Shown here piece by piece: positions 40,194 through 48,506 of a stretch of 64,000 nt of DNA. The translations under genes and the position numbers were made by a program. The stretch's first letter is position 1, and each line of letters starts with the position of its first letter. The DNA comes from Bacteroidota bacterium (GTDB taxonomy: Bacteria > Bacteroidota > Bacteroidia > NS11-12g > UBA955). The notes beneath the pieces were generated by a model. That model had not been told where the DNA came from. It saw only the letters and a list, made by a program, of their open reading frames with translations, and did no database searches. The stretch lies in NCBI GenBank assembly GCA_023957335.1, contig JAMLHC010000003.1, forward strand, positions 248,001 to 312,000. Direction: 5' to 3'.

Positions 40194-40970
40194 TTACTTA
40201 GACACAAGCTCAAATCTTGATTGAACCTTTTTCCAGTCAAGAACTTTCCACCAGTTTTTTACATAATCCGGTCTGCGGTTTTGATAATGCAGATAATAGG
40301 CGTGTTCCCAAACATCTATGCCCATCAGCGGCACTCCTTTCAAGTCGGAAACATCCATCAAAGGATTATCTTGATTGGGTGTTGAGCCAACTTCCAATTT
40401 TCCATTGTTAAAGGTCAGCCATGCCCATCCTGAGCCAAAACGTGTTTTTGCTTTTTCTTCAAATAAGTTCGCAAACTTTTCAAACGAACCAAAATCTCTG
40501 TCTATTGCTTTTGCCAATGTTCCTTGCGGAGATGTTTGAGGAGTAGGAGACATAATATCCCAAAACAACTCATGATTATAGTGCCCTCCGGCATTATTTC
40601 TCATTTTTGCAGAATATTTTGAGATATTTTTGAGAATATCTGACACATCTGTATTTTCAGAAACATTTTCAGCTTTGGCTGCATCCTGAAGGTTTTTGGC
40701 ATAAGCAGCCGCATGTTTGCTGTAGTGAATCTCCATAGTTTGTGCATCTATATAGGGTTCAAGCGCATTGTATGCATATTGTAGCGGCTTCTGTGTCAAT
40801 CCAACTTTCAAAAGAGGTTCATTCTGATTAAAATTATTCGCATTGTCCATTGCACTTACTTCAAGTGCAGTTGACCCTATCAAAGTGCTTGCAAGACCCA
40901 ATCCTATTACTGCTTTTCCACCGGTTGACAAAAACTCTCTACGGTTAATTCCTTTTTTATTCTCTTCCAT
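40194..40970 (-). CDS. Fe/Mn superoxide dismutase with a Tat-type signal peptide
   Basis: 258-residue enzyme converting superoxide to peroxide and oxygen. The mature part from about residue 60 is a complete Fe/Mn [19 protein letters not shown] and [15 protein letters not shown] (histidine ligands), FGSGWAWL, and [20 protein letters not shown] (Asp and His ligands). Unusually, about 40 residues precede it with [20 protein letters not shown], a twin-arginine signal, suggesting export already folded and metallated. Single gene with promoter element at 40999. Confidence 0.9.
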   Translation of the reverse strand: MEENKKGINRREFLSTGGKAVIGLGLASTLIGSTALEVSAMDNANNFNQNEPLLKVGLTQKPLQYAYNALEPYIDAQTMEIHYSKHAAAYAKNLQDAAKAENVSENTDVSDILKNISKYSAKMRNNAGGHYNHELFWDIMSPTPQTSPQGTLAKAIDRDFGSFEKFANLFEEKAKTRFGSGWAWLTFNNGKLEVGSTPNQDNPLMDVSDLKGVPLMGIDVWEHAYYLHYQNRRPDYVKNWWKVLDWKKVQSRFELVSK

Positions 40971-40998
40971 AATTTAAAAGTATTGTTTATTTGAGCAC

Positions 40999-41006
40999 CA
41001 AAAGTA
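40999..41006 (-). promoter_or_regulatory. Bacteroidota -7 promoter element (TACTTTTG) for the SOD gene
   Basis: Minus-strand TACTTTTG, 28 nt before the SOD ATG. Confidence 0.55.
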
Positions 41007-41094
41007 CGAATCTCAAACGAATTGAAATTCAATTATCCATAAAGACAGCATTTTTTTGTATAACTGACGGAAAATGCTTTTATATAGGAACGAG

Positions 41095-42060
41095 TTATAT
41101 GGATTTCACTCCATACTGCACAGCCAGGTTTTTGAGCATATCCTCAGACATTTTATTTAAATCAAAATCCGGCTTCCATCCCCAGTCTGTTCTGGCGCGG
41201 GTGTCATCAATACTTGCGGGCCACGAATCGGCAATAGCTTGACGTTGATCAGGTTTGTATGTGGTTGTGAATTCAGGAATGAATTTTTGAATAGCAGCTG
41301 TAATTTCTTCGGGCGAAAAACTCATGCCGGCAAGGTTATAGCTGGAACGTATCAGTATTTTTTCAGCAGGAACATCCATCAATCCTATTGTTGCTTTAAG
41401 TGCATCCGGCATATAAAGCATAGGAAGCGTTGTTTTTTCGCTGAGGAAACATTCATGATGTTTTGTTTTCAATGCGTCATGATAAATGCTCACGGCATAA
41501 TCAGTTGTTCCTCCACCGGGTGCGGACTTATACCCAATCAAACCCGGATAGCGCAGACTTCTCACATCTAAACCGTATCTTTTATAATAGTATTCACAAT
41601 AGCGTTCTCCCGCCAACTTGCTTATACCATATACCGTGGTTGGATCCATAATACAAAATTGAGGAGTGTTATGTCTTGGTGTGTTGGTACCAAAAACTGC
41701 AATGGATGAGGGCCAATAGACTTTGGCGGTTTTATATTCGAGCGCTGCATCAAACACATTGAACAAGCCGTCCATATTCAATTCCCATCCGAGTTTGGGC
41801 TTTTGTTCTGCTGTTGCGCTCAACAAAGCGGCTAAGTGATAAACCTGAGTGGGTTTGTATTTGGCAAACACCGCTCCTAATTGCGCCTTGTCCAAAACGT
41901 TCAAGGTTTCAAACGGACCTGATTCAAACACAGGGCTGTCTGATTTTCTGATATCGGATGCAATTACATTACTGTCACCATAAATTTGCCTAAGTGTTTC
42001 GGTCAATTCAGTACCTAATTGTCCGCAGGCTCCTATTAATAGAATTTTGTCTGTATTCAT
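41095..42060 (-). CDS. NAD-dependent epimerase-family L-threonine 3-dehydrogenase
   Basis: Extended short-chain dehydrogenase of 321 residues. The dinucleotide site is IGACGQLGTEL and the catalytic Tyr-Lys pair is in VYGISKLAGERYCEYY. The LRYPGLIGYKSAPGGGTTDY segment and the C-terminal SWPASIDDTRARTDWGWKPD are typical of the SDR-type threonine dehydrogenases of Bacteroidota, which oxidise threonine to 2-amino-3-ketobutyrate. A nucleotide-sugar epimerase is the alternative. Divergent from the glycosyltransferase gene; the two promoters lie in the 82-nt gap. Confidence 0.85.
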   Translation of the reverse strand: MNTDKILLIGACGQLGTELTETLRQIYGDSNVIASDIRKSDSPVFESGPFETLNVLDKAQLGAVFAKYKPTQVYHLAALLSATAEQKPKLGWELNMDGLFNVFDAALEYKTAKVYWPSSIAVFGTNTPRHNTPQFCIMDPTTVYGISKLAGERYCEYYYKRYGLDVRSLRYPGLIGYKSAPGGGTTDYAVSIYHDALKTKHHECFLSEKTTLPMLYMPDALKATIGLMDVPAEKILIRSSYNLAGMSFSPEEITAAIQKFIPEFTTTYKPDQRQAIADSWPASIDDTRARTDWGWKPDFDLNKMSEDMLKNLAVQYGVKSI

Positions 42061-42068
42061 TGAGGGTG

Positions 42069-42076
42069 CAAATTTA
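42069..42076 (-). promoter_or_regulatory. Bacteroidota -7 promoter element (TAAATTTG), nearly leaderless
   Basis: Minus-strand TAAATTTG followed by CA, only 8 nt before the ATG at 42060. Confidence 0.5.
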
Positions 42077-42123
42077 CTGATTTTTGGTTCAATGTATCGA
42101 GGTTTATGTTATATAAAGAACAT

Positions 42124-42131
42124 TACTTTTG
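42124..42131 (+). promoter_or_regulatory. Bacteroidota -7 promoter element (TACTTTTG)
   Basis: TACTTTTG followed by CA, 11 nt before the ATG at 42143. It supports that start over longer frames reaching back to 42047. Confidence 0.55.
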
Positions 42132-42142
42132 CATGCTGTAAA

Positions 42143-42991
42143 ATGTCGCAACCCCTATTCTCCATACTCATTCCTACTTGGAACAATTTGCCTTATTTGC
42201 AACTTTGTGTGGAGAGCATCCTCAAACATTCTACCTACCGACATCAGCTAATCTTGCACATTAACGAAGGAACGGACGGAACGCTTGACTGGGCAAGGAA
42301 CAATGATCAAATTGAGTTTACGCAAAGTTCGGAGAATATTGGAATATGCGAGGCGTTAAACTTAGCTGCAACCAAAGCCACGACTGATTATATCTGTTAT
42401 TTTAATGATGACATGTATGCGCTACCTGCTTGGGACAAAGTGTTGTTGGAACAGATTGAGCAATTAGGTCACCATCAATTCTTTTTTTCTGCTACCATGA
42501 TAGAGCCTTTTGCAGGCAAGAATATGTGTGCCATTGGCGGATACAATTTTGGCACCAATCCCGCTAATTTCAATGAAACTGAGCTTCTTTCGCAATTTGC
42601 TGATATTCCTAAGAAAGATTGGTGTGGCGCAAGTTGGCCTCCCAATGTGGTGCATAAATCGCTTTGGGATAAAGTAGGCGGATATAGTCTTGAATTTAGT
42701 CCGGGCTTGTATTCCGACCCTGATTTCAGTATGAAACTTTGGCAAGTTGGTGTGCGAGAGTTTAGAGGGATTGCAAATAGCAGGGTGTATCATTTCGGGT
42801 CAAAATCGCTCAAAAGAATCCAGATGAATGACGGGCGCAGCACTTTTAAACAGAAATGGAAAATGACTCCGGGGTTCTTTGACAAACATTACTTACACAA
42901 AGGTAAAGAATGGAGCGGAACACTACCGGAGGCGAAAAAAAACCTCTCCTATTGGGTTAACAGGTGTCGGGTGAAATTTATTTTTTTCTAA
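42143..42991 (+). CDS. Family 2 glycosyltransferase
   Basis: 282-residue GT-A glycosyltransferase. The N-terminus PLFSILIPTWNNLPYLQLCV is the GT2 nucleotide-binding start; the acid motif is CYFNDDMYALP; a second-half segment GGYSLEFSPGLYSDPDFSMK is typical of GT2 enzymes. Acceptor and sugar are unknown. I chose ATG 42143 because the promoter element ends 11 nt before it; in-frame codons further upstream overlap the divergent gene. Its 3' end overlaps the convergent der gene by 14 nt. Confidence 0.85.
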   Translation: MSQPLFSILIPTWNNLPYLQLCVESILKHSTYRHQLILHINEGTDGTLDWARNNDQIEFTQSSENIGICEALNLAATKATTDYICYFNDDMYALPAWDKVLLEQIEQLGHHQFFFSATMIEPFAGKNMCAIGGYNFGTNPANFNETELLSQFADIPKKDWCGASWPPNVVHKSLWDKVGGYSLEFSPGLYSDPDFSMKLWQVGVREFRGIANSRVYHFGSKSLKRIQMNDGRSTFKQKWKMTPGFFDKHYLHKGKEWSGTLPEAKKNLSYWVNRCRVKFIFF

Positions 42992-44288
42992 AAAACATCT
43001 TGACCGGCACTCCGTTAAAATCAAATTCTTTTCTCATCTGATTTTCAATATACCTTTTGTATGCATCTGTCAAGTATTGCGGCAGGTTGCAGAAGAAAAC
43101 AAAGCAAGGATAATTGGTTTTGAGTTGTGTGGCGTATTTGATTTTGACATGCTTACCCTTTTTAGATTGCGGAGGATGACGTTCCATTATTTCTTGAACA
43201 AACTCATTTAGTTTTGACGTAGAAATGTGTTTGTGTCGGTTTTCATACACCATTTGAATCTTTTGTACCGTATCATAAATTCTCTGCTTGTTGATGGCGG
43301 AGATAAACAATATCGGAAAGTCGGAGAAGGGTTGCACACGCGAATGAATTACCTGAGTATAGTCTTTGGCGGTATGTGTATCTTTTTCAACTATATCCCA
43401 TTTATTGACCAACACCACAATTCCTTTGCCTCTTCTGTGTGCGAGGTAGAAAAGATTGACATCCTGTGCATCCATTCCGATTGTGGCATCTATCATGATG
43501 ACACAAATATCCGCTTCTTCCATAGACCTGAGAGAGCGCATTACCGAGTAAAACTCAATGTCTTCAATCACATTCTTTTTTCTTCGAATACCCGCAGTAT
43601 CAATCAAAATCATCTCCTTGCCAAAAGCATTATAATGCGAGTGAATACTGTCACGCGTTGTGCCGGCAACATCTGTAACAATATTGCGGTCATTGCCAAG
43701 CAAAGTATTGGTCAACGAAGATTTGCCGACATTGGGACGACCTAAGATAGCCACCTTTGGAATAATCACTTCTTGAATATCAGCTTCAGGTTCTTTGGGC
43801 AATAGTGCTACAACCCTATCGAGCAGTTCTCCCGTTCCGGTTCCGGAAAGCGAAGAAATAGTATAAAGTTCATCAAAACCAAAGCTGTAGAACACACTTG
43901 CTTGGGGAATCAGCATTTGATTATCCGTTTTGTTGGCAACAATAATAACCGGCTTGCCTGTTTTGCGAAGCACATTTGCAAAAGCCATGTCGAGGTCTGT
44001 AATATCATTGGTAACATCCACCACAAAGAGCAACAAATCACTCTCTTGGATAGCAATATTCACTTGTTCTACGATGGCTTTTTCAAAAACATCGCTACTG
44101 TTGGGCACATACCCGCCTGTATCAATAACAGTAAAGCTCCTGCCTGTCCATTCACATTCACCGTAGTGCCGGTCTCGGGTTACACCGCTTGAGTCGTGCA
44201 CAATGGCTTTGCGCTCTCCTGTCAACCTGTTAAACAAGGTGGATTTGCCCACATTGGGTCGTCCTACTATGGCTACTATATTTCCCAT
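42978..44288 (-). CDS. der: Ribosome-assembly GTPase Der (EngA)
   Basis: Double-domain GTPase for 50S subunit maturation. Two P-loops, GRPNVGKSTLFNRL near residue 8 and GRPNVGKSSLTNTL near 183, each with its NKxD (ANKTDN, VNKWDI), are followed by a KH-like C-terminal domain ending VKMFFRKK. Length 436 is normal. It starts 5 nt downstream of the era stop, so era-der form an operon of two ribosome-assembly GTPases. Confidence 0.96.
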   Translation of the reverse strand: MGNIVAIVGRPNVGKSTLFNRLTGERKAIVHDSSGVTRDRHYGECEWTGRSFTVIDTGGYVPNSSDVFEKAIVEQVNIAIQESDLLLFVVDVTNDITDLDMAFANVLRKTGKPVIIVANKTDNQMLIPQASVFYSFGFDELYTISSLSGTGTGELLDRVVALLPKEPEADIQEVIIPKVAILGRPNVGKSSLTNTLLGNDRNIVTDVAGTTRDSIHSHYNAFGKEMILIDTAGIRRKKNVIEDIEFYSVMRSLRSMEEADICVIMIDATIGMDAQDVNLFYLAHRRGKGIVVLVNKWDIVEKDTHTAKDYTQVIHSRVQPFSDFPILFISAINKQRIYDTVQKIQMVYENRHKHISTSKLNEFVQEIMERHPPQSKKGKHVKIKYATQLKTNYPCFVFFCNLPQYLTDAYKRYIENQMRKEFDFNGVPVKMFFRKK

Positions 44289-44293
44289 TTTCT

Positions 44294-45169
44294 TTAATTT
44301 TTATACCCAAATCTTTTCAAAAACAACTCTTTTTTACGCCAGCCTTCGGCTACTTTTACTCTCAAATCCAAAAAAACATGTTTTTCCAGAAACGTTTCTA
44401 ATTCTCTTCTTGATTTAGTACCAACACGCTTAATCCCCTCCCCTCCTTTGCCTACCAATATTCCTTTTTGACCTTCTCTCTCAACCATGATAAAAGCCCG
44501 AATGTTTATGATATTATTTTGCTCCTTAAAATCTTCCACAATCACTTCGCAACTGTATGGAATCTCTTTTGAATAAAGATAAAAAATCTGTTCACGGATA
44601 ATTTCAGAAACAAAGAAACGCTCGGTTCTGTCAGTTATTTGGTCATCAGGGAAATAAGGCATTCCTTCGGGAAGATAACTCACAATTTTTTCTAATACTA
44701 TTTTGCTGTCAAACCCATACAAAGCACTCACCGGAATTACATCCTTAAATAAGGGATTTTGGATAAGTTCTGCAATTCTTTCTTCCACTCTTTTTTGAGT
44801 ACTCAAATCAATTTTGTTCAATAACACCAACACCGGCAACCCTGATTCTTTGAGCTTATTTATTATCAAATCATTCACAGGTTCTTCCACCTCAAGCATA
44901 TACAAGACAAGGTCGCTGTCTTCCAAGGCAGTCCACACAAAGTCCATCATGGCATTGTGTAGTTCATAAGCTGCTTTAATCACACCCGGAGTATCTGAAA
45001 AAACAACTTGGTAGTTTTCATCCGTTACCACACCCGTAATGCGATGCCTTGTAGTAGAGGCTTTAGGGGTAACAATAGAAAGTTTTTGACCCACAAAATG
45101 GTTCATAATAGTGGACTTCCCTACATTGGGACGTCCAATAATTGTAACAAAACCCGACTTAAAAGGCAT
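44294..45169 (-). CDS. era: Ribosome-assembly GTPase Era
   Basis: GTPase binding 16S rRNA near its 3' end, 291 residues. The P-loop is IGRPNVGKSTIMNH, followed by FSDTPG, LNKID and a C-terminal KH domain with GQKGILVGKGGEGIKRVG. I chose ATG 45169 (MPFKSGFVTI); a TTG at 45208 would add 13 residues but lies upstream of the promoter element at 45186-45193. Operon with der. Confidence 0.95.
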   Translation of the reverse strand: MPFKSGFVTIIGRPNVGKSTIMNHFVGQKLSIVTPKASTTRHRITGVVTDENYQVVFSDTPGVIKAAYELHNAMMDFVWTALEDSDLVLYMLEVEEPVNDLIINKLKESGLPVLVLLNKIDLSTQKRVEERIAELIQNPLFKDVIPVSALYGFDSKIVLEKIVSYLPEGMPYFPDDQITDRTERFFVSEIIREQIFYLYSKEIPYSCEVIVEDFKEQNNIINIRAFIMVEREGQKGILVGKGGEGIKRVGTKSRRELETFLEKHVFLDLRVKVAEGWRKKELFLKRFGYKN

Positions 45170-45185
45170 GGCGTGAAGAAGAGTG

Positions 45186-45193
45186 CAAAGGTA
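45186..45193 (-). promoter_or_regulatory. Bacteroidota -7 promoter element (TACCTTTG) for era-der
   Basis: Minus-strand TACCTTTG followed by CA, 16 nt before ATG 45169. Confidence 0.6.
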
Positions 45194-45337
45194 AGCGACA
45201 ATGCACAAAGGACAATTTAAAAATATTGATGGCTGAGAACTATGCGTGCGTTAATGTTTCTGTTCTTATCCACCAACAGTTATTTCATGTATGAATTTGA
45301 TATTACATTTGCTGTGCAAATCCAAAGTAAAGGCAAT

Positions 45338-45411
<74 letters not shown>

Positions 45412-45439
45412 CACCTTGTTTTTGAATCACTTATTTGAG

Positions 45440-45447
45440 TAATTTCG
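45440..45447 (+). promoter_or_regulatory. Bacteroidota-like -7 element (TAATTTCG) for glyA
   Basis: TAATTTCG followed by CA, 6 nt before the glyA ATG; same TTCG variant as upstream of pheT and the RAYT gene. Confidence 0.4.
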
Positions 45448-45453
45448 CAACCC

Positions 45454-46734
45454 ATGAAAAGAGATGATTTGGTTTTTGGTCTTATCCATCAGGAATTGAA
45501 AAGACAGCAGGAAGGAATAGAGTTAATTGCTTCAGAAAATTTTGTGAGTAAACAAGTAATGGAAGCAATGGGAAGTGTTTTGACAAATAAATATGCGGAA
45601 GGGCTTCCCGGCAAGCGCTATTATGGCGGATGTGAAATTGTGGATCAAACCGAAGAACTTGCCAGAGAAAGACTCAAAGAACTTTTTGGTGCAGAATGGG
45701 CAAATGTTCAGCCACACTCAGGCGCACAAGCTAATGCTTCTGTGATGCTTGCTTGCCTTAAGCCCGGTGATAAGATTTTAGGGTTCAACCTATCTCACGG
45801 AGGACACTTGACACACGGTTCTCCTGTGAATTTTTCAGGCAAACTCTATAACCCCGTTTTTTATAATGTAGAAGAAGAAACCGGAAAGATTGATTTTGAC
45901 AAAGTTGCGCAACAAATCATAGCCGAAAAACCCAAATTGGTCATAGCCGGAGCTTCCAGTTACAGTCGCGATTGGGATTATGCCAAAATGCGTGCTGCTG
46001 CAGACCAAGTTGGAGCATTATTAATGGCAGACATTGCGCACCCTGCCGGATTGATTGCCACAAAACTACTTAACGACCCCCTTAAGCACTGTCATATCAT
46101 AACTTCTACAACCCATAAAACGTTGAGAGGACCCAGAGGAGGCGTGATTATGATGGGCAAAGATTTTGAAAATCCTTTTGGCGAAAGGACTCCCAAGGGC
46201 GAACTCAAGATGATGAGCGCATTGCTTGATTCCGGTGTATTTCCCGGTACACAGGGAGGTCCATTAGAGCATGTGATTGCAGCAAAAGCAGTGGCTTTTG
46301 GCGAAGATTTACAACCCGAATACTCCGACTATTGCAGGCAAATAATCAAAAATGCACAAGCCATGGCAAAAGAGTTTATAGCAAGGGGCTACAAGTTGAT
46401 ATCAGGCGGAACAGACAACCATTTAATGTTGATTGACCTCAGACCCAAAGGTGATGCTATCACAGGCAAATTGGCAGAAAACACACTCGGTTTGTGTGGT
46501 ATTACCGTAAACAAAAATACAGTTCCGTTCGAAACCCGTTCACCTTTTGTAACATCCGGTATCAGAGTGGGTACACCCGCCATCACCACCAGAGGAATGA
46601 AAGAGGATGCAATGCCCGAAATTGTTACCTATATTGACGAGGCTATCATGAACCACGACAATGAAACCAAACTGAAATCCATCCACGAACAAGTGAAAAA
46701 GCTGATGGCTAAATACCCTTTGTATCAGGGGTAA
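45454..46734 (+). CDS. glyA: Serine hydroxymethyltransferase
   Basis: PLP enzyme that interconverts serine and glycine and loads tetrahydrofolate with one-carbon units. The PLP lysine is Lys222 in [14 protein letters not shown]. Other family segments are [11 protein letters not shown] near the start, [17 protein letters not shown], and [14 protein letters not shown] near the end. Length 426 is normal. A perfect 15-bp terminator follows. Confidence 0.97.
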   Translation: MKRDDLVFGLIHQELKRQQEGIELIASENFVSKQVMEAMGSVLTNKYAEGLPGKRYYGGCEIVDQTEELARERLKELFGAEWANVQPHSGAQANASVMLACLKPGDKILGFNLSHGGHLTHGSPVNFSGKLYNPVFYNVEEETGKIDFDKVAQQIIAEKPKLVIAGASSYSRDWDYAKMRAAADQVGALLMADIAHPAGLIATKLLNDPLKHCHIITSTTHKTLRGPRGGVIMMGKDFENPFGERTPKGELKMMSALLDSGVFPGTQGGPLEHVIAAKAVAFGEDLQPEYSDYCRQIIKNAQAMAKEFIARGYKLISGGTDNHLMLIDLRPKGDAITGKLAENTLGLCGITVNKNTVPFETRSPFVTSGIRVGTPAITTRGMKEDAMPEIVTYIDEAIMNHDNETKLKSIHEQVKKLMAKYPLYQG

Positions 46735-46754
46735 ATACTCCTCTAACAATATGT

Positions 46755-46787
46755 AAAAAGTCAGTTCGGATGCCGAACTGACTTTTT
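46755..46787 (+). terminator. Rho-independent terminator, bidirectional form
   Basis: Perfect 15-bp stem (46755-46769 with 46773-46787) around loop ATG, with A run on the left and T run on the right, 20 nt after glyA. Confidence 0.92.
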
Positions 46788-46798
46788 GTTTTACATCC

Positions 46799-46822
46799 AT
46801 GGTAGGTGTTGTCACCAAGCAC
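46799..46822 (-). repeat. REP-like palindrome, copy 1 (degenerate)
   Basis: Matches the family arms GTGGTTGGTG-TTGT-CACCAACCAC with about four changes; the TTGT loop marks minus orientation. Leftmost copy I can see. Confidence 0.5.
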
Positions 46823-46962
46823 TCCTGACGAATCCGGTTTCTTTGAATTTGATTAAATAAAGCTGATAATGCTATAATCACAATTTAAATATAAAACAAC
46901 GATACAATTTACAACCTTCTTGTGTGCTAAACGCTTGTTAGCTGTTGTCCGATAATTTCACT

Positions 46963-47373
46963 TTATTTTTTATTCAGTTTTTCTGCAAATGCAATTATAT
47001 GCCCGTCAATGTCTGCAAAATAACAAACTTTGTCGCCCCAATCTTGGACTTTAACATCACTTATTAGTTTTGCTCCGATTTTCATAGCATTTTCAAATTC
47101 GAGTTCAATATTTTCAACGTAAAAATAAAGTTCGCATCTTGGAATTCCGTTTCCTTGGTCCGGATGCGGTGTTTTGCCCGAAAGTATTTTGGCAATTCCT
47201 TTGTTTGGCATTAGCCCTAATTTGCAGTTTTCGGCAAGTCTAAACTCTGTCATTCCAGCAACATTTAAGTCGGGTTTTTGTCGAAATAATTTTGTATAAA
47301 AACCAGCACTTGCTTGTTGGTCATTTACGTATAATATAGTTTCTATGAGTTGAATGTGTTTCATTTTGTCCAT
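46963..47373 (-). CDS. VOC-family (glyoxalase-like) protein 1
   Basis: 136-residue single vicinal-oxygen-chelate protein. The beta-alpha-beta-beta-beta pattern is visible: IQLIETILYVNDQQASAGFY at the start, then TEFRLAENCKLGLMP, ELYFYVENIELEFENAMKIG, and CYFADIDGHIIAFAEKL at the end. Substrate unknown. It is bracketed by complementary short sequences (47383-47391 ACAGCTGAC and 46937-46945 GTTAGCTGT on the plus strand), a context shared with the second VOC gene. Confidence 0.75.
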   Translation of the reverse strand: MDKMKHIQLIETILYVNDQQASAGFYTKLFRQKPDLNVAGMTEFRLAENCKLGLMPNKGIAKILSGKTPHPDQGNGIPRCELYFYVENIELEFENAMKIGAKLISDVKVQDWGDKVCYFADIDGHIIAFAEKLNKK

Positions 47374-47496
47374 TTTATTTTTACAGCTGACATAATATCA
47401 AGTGCAAGTTGTGTTCTATTTAGTGTTGCAAAATCCTTTTTTGATGAATAATTCAAAAAGTTATTGGTAAAATTTTTGTTTAGTTCAAGCACTATA

Positions 47497-47515
47497 AGCA
47501 AATAAATCATTTGCT
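47497..47515 (-). terminator. Hairpin after the SUMF1-like gene (weak terminator)
   Basis: AGCAAAT and ATTTGCT pair around a 5-nt loop directly after the stop at 47520; there is no clear T run, so termination is uncertain. Confidence 0.35.
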
Positions 47516-47519
47516 ATAC

Positions 47520-48107
47520 TTATTTGTACCTTGCTATACACCTGAACCCAAATACACCTTTGAAATCCTGATAATGTATAGCACTATCCTTGTTGATGTG
47601 AATTTTGTATTCACTCTCGTAACGCACAAGTTCCGGGATATCCGAAGCAATAGCCTTTACTCCTGCTGTGCTCCCAACTGATGTCAAACTAGCATACATT
47701 GCCGAATCAAGAGGCGAATAGGATAAAGCAGAAAATCCACTTTTAACCTGTTGTACCGCCCAAGTCCTGAATTTACAATATTGCTCTATTTGTGCTGGTG
47801 TCAAACCAACTACTATTGAATCCTTATATGCGTTGGAACGAGATGTGAAAATATTACTTCCATAACGTTTTATGATTGCGTTTGTATCAGGAGTATAGAA
47901 TGAAACTGCAGTATCACCGCTGATTGTTCTGACAACATAGCAAAACTGCCGCCAATCACTGATACATATTTCTCTCTTGTCAACATAATACCCCATCGTT
48001 TTGATGTATTGTGTTCCAAAAGGTGTTTTTCTTGCCGGAGCATAAACCCAACCAAGCTGGAAAAGTCCAAGTACAATTGTCGTAATCGTCAATAAATATT
48101 TGTTCAT
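47520..48107 (-). CDS. Exported SUMF1/formylglycine-generating-enzyme-like protein, short
   Basis: 195 residues from ATG 48107, with an N-terminal hydrophobic signal (KYLLTITTIVLGLFQLG). The pattern IKTMGYYVDKREICISDWRQ, then LTPAQIEQYCKF and the C-terminal VFGFRCIARYK resembles the FGE-sulfatase fold also used by GldJ/GldK, but it is shorter than those and may be a reduced or degenerate member. A longer frame to 48188 reads through a REP copy and is rejected; the promoter element at 48130-48137 supports 48107. Confidence 0.5.
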   Translation of the reverse strand: MNKYLLTITTIVLGLFQLGWVYAPARKTPFGTQYIKTMGYYVDKREICISDWRQFCYVVRTISGDTAVSFYTPDTNAIIKRYGSNIFTSRSNAYKDSIVVGLTPAQIEQYCKFRTWAVQQVKSGFSALSYSPLDSAMYASLTSVGSTAGVKAIASDIPELVRYESEYKIHINKDSAIHYQDFKGVFGFRCIARYK

Positions 48108-48129
48108 TAATGAAGTCTGTTGAATGAAG

Positions 48130-48137
48130 CAAATGTA
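48130..48137 (-). promoter_or_regulatory. Bacteroidota -7 promoter element (TACATTTG)
   Basis: Minus-strand TACATTTG followed by CT, 22 nt before ATG 48107. Confidence 0.5.
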
Positions 48138-48149
48138 TATTTCATTTTT

Positions 48150-48173
48150 GTAATTGGTGACAACACCAATCAT
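48150..48173 (+). repeat. REP-like palindrome, copy 2
   Basis: GTAATTGGTG-ACAA-CACCAATCAT: three changes from the family consensus on the left arm, two on the right, with the inner pairing kept (ATTGGTG/CACCAAT). Confidence 0.65.
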
Positions 48174-48202
48174 AGCTACAAAATTCATTCAAGATATTTG
48201 GT

Positions 48203-48484
48203 TTGGGCAAAGTAAACTTTAAATCGCACTCCTTTGCCACCCATAATTTTCATTGCGGTCATTTTGTGGATGGAGATAATTTAGAAAAAATAATTCAGTT
48301 CAGGCGCGATGATTTAAACAGTTATTATGATAAAACAAAACAAGGTATTTCGCCATTAACCAAGCTCCTAACTATTATTTTTCGTTTTCCCATAAAACAA
48401 TACCTCCAAAGCCAATCTGAGCCTCTGAAAGCATATAAAACAAAAGATAAAAAATTGATGGAGCGGTTTTTCGAATCGGAATAA
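48203..48484 (+). CDS. Uncharacterised short frame, possibly a gene remnant
   Basis: 93 codons from a TTG, open upstream to 48176 and with no ATG near its start. The segment HFVDGDNLEKIIQFRRDDLN followed by KLLTIIFRFPIKQYL looks protein-like (charged, then amphipathic), and could be the C-terminus of a larger enzyme whose front is gone; a REP copy lies just upstream. I cannot assign a family. It might not be expressed. Confidence 0.3.
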   Translation: MGKVNFKSHSFATHNFHCGHFVDGDNLEKIIQFRRDDLNSYYDKTKQGISPLTKLLTIIFRFPIKQYLQSQSEPLKAYKTKDKKLMERFFESE

Positions 48485-48506
48485 GTCAAATTAGAAATCA
48501 ATCCAT

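Noticed and set aside
48108..48188. 27-residue extension of the SUMF1-like gene
   Set aside because: It crosses the promoter element and REP copy 2; the signal peptide begins at 48107.
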